The translations under genes and the position numbers were made by a program. From Campylobacter anatolicus (GTDB lineage: Bacteria; Campylobacterota; Campylobacteria; Campylobacterales; Campylobacteraceae): DNA of 64,000 nt. This document shows positions 57,684 through 64,000 of the stretch, piece by piece. How positions within the stretch are numbered: the stretch's first letter is position 1; the number at the start of each line of letters is the position of its first letter. Below the pieces are notes generated by a model. The model was not told where the DNA came from. It saw only the letters and a list, made by a program, of their open reading frames with translations, and did not search any database. The stretch is from assembly GCF_018145655.1 (NCBI RefSeq), contig NZ_JAGSSY010000005.1, forward strand, positions 1 through 64,000, in the 5' to 3' direction.

Positions 57684-58789
57684 GTAAATTTATCAAATTT
57701 ATCGTCGTTTTAGCTACTTTTGCGACTACAGTTTTGGCAGATCCACGTCCTACGCAAGATGACTTTAATGCTTGTTATGAGAAAAATAAAAACTCTATTA
57801 TTTCTGTCAATCGTCATTTTGGCGTTGCTATCACAAAAGACCTCATTGCCGTGCCAAAGAGTGGCTCTGAACCGATAAATAACTATGTGAAATTTGACCC
57901 ATATTTGCAGCTTTATCTTGTACGTTCAAATGAGAGCTTGCAAGTACCAATGATGGCCGACGAGACCGATGATGAGCGGATCAAAAAAAGTACTTGGATC
58001 GGTATACTAAGTGATAATAACAATACAAAAATGGGACATATCAAGCAGCTTGGGGTAAATTTAGGTGACTTTGACACACTTAGTTTTGAGCATAATGCAA
58101 CCGGTATGATAAATACACCGTGTTGCAAGATGATAGGTATCGCAATAGGTGGAGATAAATTTATACCAAATCGTTATTTAAAGCATTTTGCGGCATATGA
58201 TGATGTGTATTACGGCGATATTGGGGCAAATTTTTATGAAAAAGATAGTAAATTTTATGTTGGTATGGTTGATCCACTTGGGCGGGGTAAGATGCTGATG
58301 GTGGGCGATGAGCTTATTAGCATAAATGGCAAAAAGCCAAAGAGTTTAAGAGAAATAAATGAGACAATTTTATTTGCTCCAAAGGGTGCAAAGTTAGATG
58401 TAATCGTACAACGTGAACTAGCTCAGTTACTTTTTCAGATACTGGTTTCAGGTGATCTTAAATTTAGCCAAAGTTTAGAAGCTATCTCGCCAAATAGTAG
58501 CAATATAAAAAATTTAAACGCTATGCCAGACACCATTACAAGCGAGTTTGACGATAGAATTTTGATAGATTATGGCATAAATGTGAATAAAAATTTAGTC
58601 GTTACAAAAGTTGCTGAGCATTCAAATGCACAAAAATTTGGTATAAAAATAGGCGATAAGATACTCCAAATAGACAAACAACTAGTAAAAAATCGATCCG
58701 AGTTAGCCGAGAATATCGGAGATAAGCAGAGTTTTTTATTGTTATTTAGCAGAGGCGGGTTTCAGTTTTTTGCACGAGCACCAAAATGA
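57680..58789 (+). CDS. Periplasmic double-PDZ protein
   Basis: 369 residues with a signal peptide (about 1-20). A central globular region has a CC pair (NTPCCKMIGI). Two PDZ-like domains follow: VDPLGRGKMLMVGDELISING (about 195-215) and AEHSNAQKFGIKIGDKILQID (about 313-333). No protease triad is seen, so it is probably a binding or scaffold protein. As I recall a similar gene precedes ispA in C. jejuni. Overlaps ebfC and ispA by four bases each. Confidence 0.82.
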   Translation: MSKFIKFIVVLATFATTVLADPRPTQDDFNACYEKNKNSIISVNRHFGVAITKDLIAVPKSGSEPINNYVKFDPYLQLYLVRSNESLQVPMMADETDDERIKKSTWIGILSDNNNTKMGHIKQLGVNLGDFDTLSFEHNATGMINTPCCKMIGIAIGGDKFIPNRYLKHFAAYDDVYYGDIGANFYEKDSKFYVGMVDPLGRGKMLMVGDELISINGKKPKSLREINETILFAPKGAKLDVIVQRELAQLLFQILVSGDLKFSQSLEAISPNSSNIKNLNAMPDTITSEFDDRILIDYGINVNKNLVVTKVAEHSNAQKFGIKIGDKILQIDKQLVKNRSELAENIGDKQSFLLLFSRGGFQFFARAPK

Positions 58790-59685
58790 GAGAGAACTTA
58801 TTAACTGATTTTATTAAATTTAGAGAAGCAAATCTCCCTAAAGCACCAAGCTTTCATCCATATTTTGAGGAGGCTTTGGGCTATACGCTAAGCTCAGGTG
58901 GCAAACACTTTCGTGCGATGTTGTTGCTTGGCGTGGTGAATGCCCTACGTCCAGAGCTTACTACAGATGCCTTTGACATCGCACTTGGCTTTGAGATGAT
59001 GCATAGCTATTCACTTATTCACGATGATCTACCTGCGATGGACGACTCAAATTTAAGGCGTGGAGTACCGAGTCTTCATATAAAATATGATGAAGTTACT
59101 GCTATACTCGTTGGAGACGCACTAAATACACATGCATTTTATCAGCTAAGTCGTGCAAATTTAGACGCACATATTAGACTAAAATGTATTGAAATTTTAA
59201 GTCAAAATGCTGGTGCGAGTGGTATGGTGCTTGGTCAGGCTATAGATTGTTTCTTTGAAAATAACCCTAAAAATGCCAAAATCAAACAAGCTCTTGGACT
59301 AAATAATAAAAGGCTAAACCTTGATGAGCTTACATTTTTGCATATGCATAAAACCGCCAAGCTCATAGCCGCTAGTTTACAAGCAGGTGCGGTTATTGCT
59401 AGTATGAGCGAGAGCAAGTGCGAGAAAATTTATAATATAGGACTTGAGCTAGGTTTGGCGTTTCAAATACAAGACGACATCATAGATGCTACTGCAACGA
59501 GCCAAGAAGCCGGTAAGCCTACTTTAAACGATAGCGAGAAAAACTCATTTACAAATTTACTAGGCGTTGCTGAAGCAGTGCGGTGTAAGAATGAGATGAT
59601 AAAGAACATCATAAAAGAGCTTAGCGAATTTGAGCCAAGCATAAAAACGATGATAATAAATTTAATAGACAAACACTTAAAGTAA
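58786..59685 (+). CDS. ispA: Geranyl/farnesyl diphosphate synthase
   Basis: 299-residue trans-prenyltransferase joining IPP to DMAPP and GPP, feeding quinone and undecaprenyl synthesis. The first aspartate-rich motif DDLPAMDD (about 81-88) and second QDDIID (about 227-232) are intact. GGKHFRAMLLL near the N-terminus fits the family. Undecaprenyl diphosphate phosphatase (uppP) in the same operon uses products of the same pathway. Confidence 0.94.
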   Translation: MRENLLTDFIKFREANLPKAPSFHPYFEEALGYTLSSGGKHFRAMLLLGVVNALRPELTTDAFDIALGFEMMHSYSLIHDDLPAMDDSNLRRGVPSLHIKYDEVTAILVGDALNTHAFYQLSRANLDAHIRLKCIEILSQNAGASGMVLGQAIDCFFENNPKNAKIKQALGLNNKRLNLDELTFLHMHKTAKLIAASLQAGAVIASMSESKCEKIYNIGLELGLAFQIQDDIIDATATSQEAGKPTLNDSEKNSFTNLLGVAEAVRCKNEMIKNIIKELSEFEPSIKTMIINLIDKHLK

Positions 59686-59694
59686 GGATAAAAA

Positions 59695-61605
59695 ATGCTA
59701 AAAAAACAGGCAGATACGATAAGATTTTTATGTGCTGATATGGTTCAAGCCGCAAACAGTGGGCACCCGGGAGCTCCAATGGGACTGGCTGATATAATGG
59801 TTGTTTTATCAAAACACCTAAAACACAATCCAAAAGATCCAACGTGGCTAAACCGTGATAGGCTCGTATTTAGTGGCGGACACGCAAGTAGCCTCGTGTA
59901 TAGTTTTTTATACCTTAGCGGATATGATTTAAGCTTGGATGAGCTTAAACGTTTTCGTCAACTTGGCTCAAAAACACCAGGGCACCCTGAGATCCACACC
60001 GCTGGGGTTGAAGTAGCTACTGGGCCATTGGGTCAAGGTATAGCAAATTCAGTCGGCTTTGCGATGGCGGCAAAATCAGCGGCAAATTTATTAAACACTC
60101 CAGAAAATGAGCTGATAAATCATAAAATTTACTGCCTTTGTGGCGATGGCGACTTGCAAGAGGGCATAAGCTATGAGGCTTGTGCTTTAGCTGGAAGACT
60201 TGGGCTTGATAACTTAGTGCTGATATATGACTCAAACCACATTACCATCGAGGGTGACACAGCTATAGCGTGGAGCGAAGATGTGAAGCTACGTTTTGAG
60301 GCACAAGGATGGGAGGTCGCACGTATAAATGGACACGATTATGACGAGATAGAATTTGCCATAAGCGAGGCGGCAAACAAAGAGGCCCCATATCTCATAA
60401 TCGCGAATACAAGCATCGCAAAGGGTGCTGGTGAGCTTGAAGGCTCTCATCATAGCCATGGAGCACCACTAGGTGAGGAGATCATCCGTGTAGCAAAAGC
60501 TGCAGCTGGATTTGACCCTGAGCTTAAATTTCATATTGATGATGATGTACTTTTACGTTTCCGTGTGGCGGTGGAGCTAGGAGATCTAGCCCAGGCTGAG
60601 TGGAATAAGCAGCTTTTAAATTTAGATAGTGATAAAAAGCAACTTTTAGATGAGCTTTTAAATCCTGACTTTAGTAAAATTTCATATCCTGATTTTAGCG
60701 ATAAAAAGTGTGCGACAAGAGATAGTAATGGAGCGATATTAAACGCCATAGCAACGGCACTACCCGGTTTTATAGGTGGCTCAGCCGACCTTGCTCCATC
60801 AAATAAAACAGAGCTAAAAGGTAGAGGCGACTTCCCATATGGAGCAAACGTGCATTTTGGTATTAGAGAGCATTCGATGGCAGCGATAAATAATGCATAT
60901 GCTAGATACGGGCTATTTTTGCCATTTTCGGCAACATTTTTTATATTTAGTGACTATTTAAAGCCAAGTGCAAGACTAGCAGCACTTATGGGACTAAAGC
61001 ATTATTTCATTCTAACTCACGATAGTATCGGCGTTGGTGAAGATGGTCCAACACATCAGCCTATTGAGCAACTTAGTCAGTTTCGTGCTATGCCAAATTT
61101 TTATACATTTCGTCCAGCCGATGGTAACGAAAATGTAGCTTGTTGGCAAGTCGCTTTAAGTTTAAATGCACCAAGTGCTTTTGTACTAAGTCGCCAAGGA
61201 CTCGCACCGCTTAGTGGTGGCGTAGTAGGTAGCGTAAAAAATGGAGCGTATCTATTAAAACGAAGTGAGAATGCCAAAATAACGCTAATAGCGAGTGGTA
61301 GTGAGGTAGAACTAGCCCTTAAAACTGCTACGATTTTAGCCACTGATAGCATAGGAGTAAATGTCGTATCAGCCCCATGCTTTGATTTACTTTGCGAACA
61401 AGATAGTGAGTATTTAGAGCAAATTTTAGACAAAAATACTAAGATCATCGCAGTAGAAGCCGCTAGTGCATTAGAGTGGTATAAATTTGCTGATTATGTC
61501 TATGGTATGAGTAGCTTTGGTGCATCTGGTAAGGCCGATGACCTGTTTAAACACTTCGGTTTTGAGCCAAATGCGTTAGCGACTTATGCCAAAAGTGTGC
61601 TTTGA
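59695..61605 (+). CDS. tkt: Transketolase
   Basis: 636-residue thiamine diphosphate enzyme of the non-oxidative pentose phosphate pathway. Signatures: ANSGHPGAPMGLADIM (about 20-35), the ThDP motif GDGDLQEGISYEA (about 149-161) and the central SIGVGEDGPTHQPIEQ (about 444-459). Starts nine bases after ispA. The stop overlaps the uppP ATG (TGATG). Confidence 0.97.
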   Translation: MLKKQADTIRFLCADMVQAANSGHPGAPMGLADIMVVLSKHLKHNPKDPTWLNRDRLVFSGGHASSLVYSFLYLSGYDLSLDELKRFRQLGSKTPGHPEIHTAGVEVATGPLGQGIANSVGFAMAAKSAANLLNTPENELINHKIYCLCGDGDLQEGISYEACALAGRLGLDNLVLIYDSNHITIEGDTAIAWSEDVKLRFEAQGWEVARINGHDYDEIEFAISEAANKEAPYLIIANTSIAKGAGELEGSHHSHGAPLGEEIIRVAKAAAGFDPELKFHIDDDVLLRFRVAVELGDLAQAEWNKQLLNLDSDKKQLLDELLNPDFSKISYPDFSDKKCATRDSNGAILNAIATALPGFIGGSADLAPSNKTELKGRGDFPYGANVHFGIREHSMAAINNAYARYGLFLPFSATFFIFSDYLKPSARLAALMGLKHYFILTHDSIGVGEDGPTHQPIEQLSQFRAMPNFYTFRPADGNENVACWQVALSLNAPSAFVLSRQGLAPLSGGVVGSVKNGAYLLKRSENAKITLIASGSEVELALKTATILATDSIGVNVVSAPCFDLLCEQDSEYLEQILDKNTKIIAVEAASALEWYKFADYVYGMSSFGASGKADDLFKHFGFEPNALATYAKSVL

Positions 61606-62405
61606 TGGATATTATACAAGTTATCGTTTTAGCCCTAGTGCAAGGTATTAGCGAGTTTTTACCGATATCTAGTTCGGCTCATCTTGTGCTAGTACCAAAG
61701 CTCTTTAACTGGGTGGATCAAGGACTTGCCTTTGATGTCGCGGTACATATAGGTACACTTGTAGCGATTATTATCTACTTTAAAGACCGTATTTTTAGAC
61801 TTTTAAGTGATTTTTTCGTCTCCATTATAAAACATAAAAGTATTGGCGAGAGTTCGCTTGTGTGGGCAGTATGCTTTGCGACCATACCAGCTGGATTATT
61901 TGGTTTGGCATTTAATGACATAATAGAGAAATATGCTAGAAGTGGTGTTATGATCGCGGTTATGACGATCATTTTTGGCATAGTTTTATATGTAGCTGAT
62001 AAAAATGTCGGTACAAAAAGCGAGTATGATGTAACGATAAAATTAGCTTTGCTTATCGGTTTAGCTCAAGCTTTGGCTCTGATACCCGGCGTTTCACGCT
62101 CTGGCGTAACTATAAGTGCGGCTTTATTGCTTGGATTTTCAAGAGTGGCGAGTGCAAATTTCTCATTTTTGATGAGTATTCCCGTAATACTTCTAGCTGG
62201 TGGACTTGAGAGTTTAAAGCTTATTAAAGATGAGACGACACATATTTATTCATGGAGTGATTTAGGGCTTGCATTTGTGCTAAGTGCGGTAAGTGCGTAT
62301 ATATGCGTTAGGCTATTTATGGTATTTATTTCAAAGGTAAGCATGTTGCCGTTTGTGATATATCGTATTTTACTTGGAATGTTTTTATTGGGAATTTTTC
62401 TATAA
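61605..62405 (+). CDS. uppP: Undecaprenyl-diphosphate phosphatase
   Basis: 266 residues, about eight helices, BacA family. Dephosphorylates undecaprenyl diphosphate at the membrane to recycle the cell-wall lipid carrier, and confers bacitracin tolerance. Motifs: GISEFLPISSSAHLVLVP (about 14-31) and PGVSRSGVTIS. ATG 61605 shares its A with the tkt stop codon; a TTG three bases earlier is the alternative. Last gene of the operon. Confidence 0.95.
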   Translation: MDIIQVIVLALVQGISEFLPISSSAHLVLVPKLFNWVDQGLAFDVAVHIGTLVAIIIYFKDRIFRLLSDFFVSIIKHKSIGESSLVWAVCFATIPAGLFGLAFNDIIEKYARSGVMIAVMTIIFGIVLYVADKNVGTKSEYDVTIKLALLIGLAQALALIPGVSRSGVTISAALLLGFSRVASANFSFLMSIPVILLAGGLESLKLIKDETTHIYSWSDLGLAFVLSAVSAYICVRLFMVFISKVSMLPFVIYRILLGMFLLGIFL

Positions 62406-62410
62406 AATTT

Positions 62411-62429
62411 AGGCGGTTTAAAGCCGCCT
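62411..62429. terminator. Terminator between uppP and the siderophore operon
   Basis: AGGCGG and CCGCCT pair over six bases (7-base loop), with AAATTT before and TTTTAAATTT after, giving a weaker extended stem and a U-run on either strand. Lies between convergent transcripts. Confidence 0.65.
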
Positions 62430-62436
62430 TTTAAAT

Positions 62437-63360
62437 TTATTTTAAAGCTTTTTCTATATCGCTTAACATTATATCCATCGAGTGAATACCACCTTCGCTT
62501 AGATACCAAGGTGCTGGAGTGAGATAGAAAATTTTATCACTTTTATATGCTCTTGTCTTTTTGACTAGCTCATTGTCTATCACCTCTTTTGCGATCTTTG
62601 CACCTGGTTTTGCGATAGCACTATCACGATCAAGGATAAAAAGATACTCTGGGTCAAGTTTTACAAGTAGCTCAAAAGATGACTCATTGCCATGCGTTGA
62701 GCCGACATCTTTTGCTAAATTTTCAAATCCAGCATCAGTTGTTATCATCGCACAACGTCCACTGTTACCGAGTGTGTGAAGGCTTGAGCTTGTTACTAGC
62801 CCTATGATAGCACTCTTGCCATTTGCCTTTTGTTTTATCGCGTCCATACGTTTGTCAAAGCCACTCACGATACCATCAACTTTGCCATCAAGTCCAAAAA
62901 TTTTAGCTATCGTAGCTATGTTTTGCTTCGCACTTTGCAGACTTCCGTTTGCATAGTTTATCTCTAAATGCACAACTGGAGCGATCTTTGAAAGCTCATC
63001 GTATTTTGGTGCCAATCTACCACTGATAAATATCACATCAGGTTGTGAGCTGATGAGCTTTTCCATATCTACCTCTTTTGCAGTACCGATATTTATGATC
63101 TTTTCGTTATTTACGTATTTCATTAGGTATTCTATCTTTTGAGACTTTGGCATAGCTACGACATGATCGCCAACTCCAAGTGCATCGATAGTGTCTAGTG
63201 CAGCCAGATCGATAGTCGCTACTCTTTTTGGATTGAGCGGAACTTTGAGCGTTATAGGCTCTTTCTTACCGTTTAGTGCGTTTACCTCAACATTGGTCGC
63301 TGATAAATTTAAAGAGCTTAAAAGCCCAACTACAAGTAAAAATTTAAAAAATTTTTGCAT
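62437..63360 (-). CDS. Ferric-siderophore ABC transporter, binding protein (CeuE-like)
   Basis: 307 residues with a signal peptide (about 1-21). Periplasmic-binding-protein fold of the iron-siderophore type: VPLNPKRVATIDLAALDTID (about 40-59), SSQPDVIFISGRLA and a late TPAPWYLSEGGIHSMDIML. Closest in style to Campylobacter CeuE/FatB enterobactin-type binding proteins. Expressed with the ATPase gene eight bases upstream; the permeases would lie beyond the right edge. Confidence 0.88.
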   Translation of the reverse strand: MQKFFKFLLVVGLLSSLNLSATNVEVNALNGKKEPITLKVPLNPKRVATIDLAALDTIDALGVGDHVVAMPKSQKIEYLMKYVNNEKIINIGTAKEVDMEKLISSQPDVIFISGRLAPKYDELSKIAPVVHLEINYANGSLQSAKQNIATIAKIFGLDGKVDGIVSGFDKRMDAIKQKANGKSAIIGLVTSSSLHTLGNSGRCAMITTDAGFENLAKDVGSTHGNESSFELLVKLDPEYLFILDRDSAIAKPGAKIAKEVIDNELVKKTRAYKSDKIFYLTPAPWYLSEGGIHSMDIMLSDIEKALK

Positions 63361-63368
63361 TATGCCTC

Positions 63369-64000
63369 CTAAAAATATATTGATAATGGTTTGTCGTGGA
63401 TATTTAAAATTTCAAAATCCACATTGTAAATTTCTGATAAATTCTCCTTTGTCATCACATCATTGACTTCACCGTATTTTACGACTTTGCCATCCTTAAA
63501 CGCACAGATATAGTCTGAGTAAAATGCAGCTAAATTTAGCTCGTGAAGCACCATAATGATCGTCTTACCAAGCGTTTGAGATAAAAATTTGACATTTTTC
63601 ATCATCTGTATGGAGTGATAGATATCAAGGTTGTTTGTCGGCTCATCAAGTAGCACGAATTCCGTATCTTGTGCTATAATCATCGCTATAAACGCTCTTT
63701 GACGCTGTCCACCACTAAGCTCGTCAAGATAGCGTTCAGCAAACTTAGTAAGCTGCATTTTTTCAAGTGCATCATCTACGATTTTTACGTCATTTTCATC
63801 CAGTTTTGAGCCACTATATGGAAAGCGTCCGAAGCTCACCAGCTCTCTGACACTAAGCTTCATTGCTATGTTATTGCTTTGGGTTAATATCGCGAGGTGT
63901 TTAGCTAGATCTTTGCTCTTATAATCGCTTAAATTTTTACCACCAAATATCACCTCTCCGCTATCTTTTTGTATGAGTCGTGAGATTATGTGCATTATAG
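63369..64000 (-). CDS. Ferric-siderophore ABC transporter ATPase (5' end missing)
   Basis: C-terminal 208 or more residues of an FepC/CeuD-type ATPase, running off the right edge. Signature LSGGQRQRAFIAMI, Walker B FVLLDEPTNNLD and H-loop VLHELN are present. Walker A and the first ~40 residues lie outside the window, so the internal ATG near 63995 is not the true start. Same operon as the binding protein. Confidence 0.9.
   Translation of the reverse strand, partial: IMHIISRLIQKDSGEVIFGGKNLSDYKSKDLAKHLAILTQSNNIAMKLSVRELVSFGRFPYSGSKLDENDVKIVDDALEKMQLTKFAERYLDELSGGQRQRAFIAMIIAQDTEFVLLDEPTNNLDIYHSIQMMKNVKFLSQTLGKTIIMVLHELNLAAFYSDYICAFKDGKVVKYGEVNDVMTKENLSEIYNVDFEILNIHDKPLSIYF

Overview
The window is a chromosomal segment of an AT-rich epsilonproteobacterium, most likely a Campylobacter. 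Support comes from the base composition, the frequent 'aaattta' words, and typical Campylobacter neighbourhoods: DUF4492-cydAB, recJ-pyrG, ebfC-PDZ-ispA-tkt, and dba-dsbI. The species cannot be fixed from the sequence. The presence of an mcc sulfite-respiration locus points away from C. jejuni and towards species with Wolinella-like anaerobic respiration.

Layout. 0-4.2 kb: dgkA, a small HTH protein and a Sel1-repeat protein, then nrdB, a nitrilase-family hydrolase and pcm, closed by a strong hairpin. 4.3-7.5 kb (minus): pyrG and recJ. 7.6-10.6 kb: cytochrome bd-type oxidase operon with two small membrane proteins. 10.9-16.2 kb: rmuC, ilvD and an Na+/H+-antiporter-family protein. 16.2-17.3 kb: gene-poor debris with two inverted repeats. 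17.3-23.3 kb (minus): a tightly overlapping unit of lipoprotein, nfo, FadL-like porin, acyl-CoA synthetase and AAA+ ATPase. 23.3 kb: tRNA-Glu. 23.4-27.5 kb (minus): EAL protein, di-haem peroxidase, methyltransferase. 27.5-27.9 kb: a decayed thioesterase. 27.9-32.5 kb: a Fur-family regulator divergent from a znuA / DUF1007-NicO / znuC / znuB operon. 32.5-37.7 kb: an orphan pseudopilin, two tandem EamA transporters, DUF4197, mntP and a haemerythrin-GGDEF protein.

38.4-53.2 kb is the most striking region: a nearly continuous plus-strand respiratory locus. It holds a response regulator and a haem-binding histidine kinase (mccRS), the octahaem sulfite reductase mccA with its special CX15CH haem site, mccB (peptidyl-prolyl isomerase), mccC (four-cluster Fe-S protein), mccD (NrfD-type quinol dehydrogenase), and a dedicated cytochrome c synthase (ccsA1). 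Behind these come a Sel1 protein, a double NosL protein, and a five-gene overlapping unit of small membrane protein, FtsX-like permease, LolD-like ATPase, Cys-rich membrane protein and degenerate NosL-like protein. I infer the last block to be a copper-delivery or maturation module for the haem-copper site of MccA. Electrons would pass from menaquinol through MccD and MccC to MccA, which reduces sulfite in the periplasm.

53.2-54.8 kb is a decayed prophage-like patch, including a broken CI/S24-type repressor and a divergent broken ORF. 54.9-64 kb: panD, dsbI-dba (minus), then ebfC, a double-PDZ protein, ispA, tkt and uppP. The window ends in the middle of a siderophore ABC uptake operon on the minus strand. 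No rRNA, CRISPR array or intact insertion sequence was seen.
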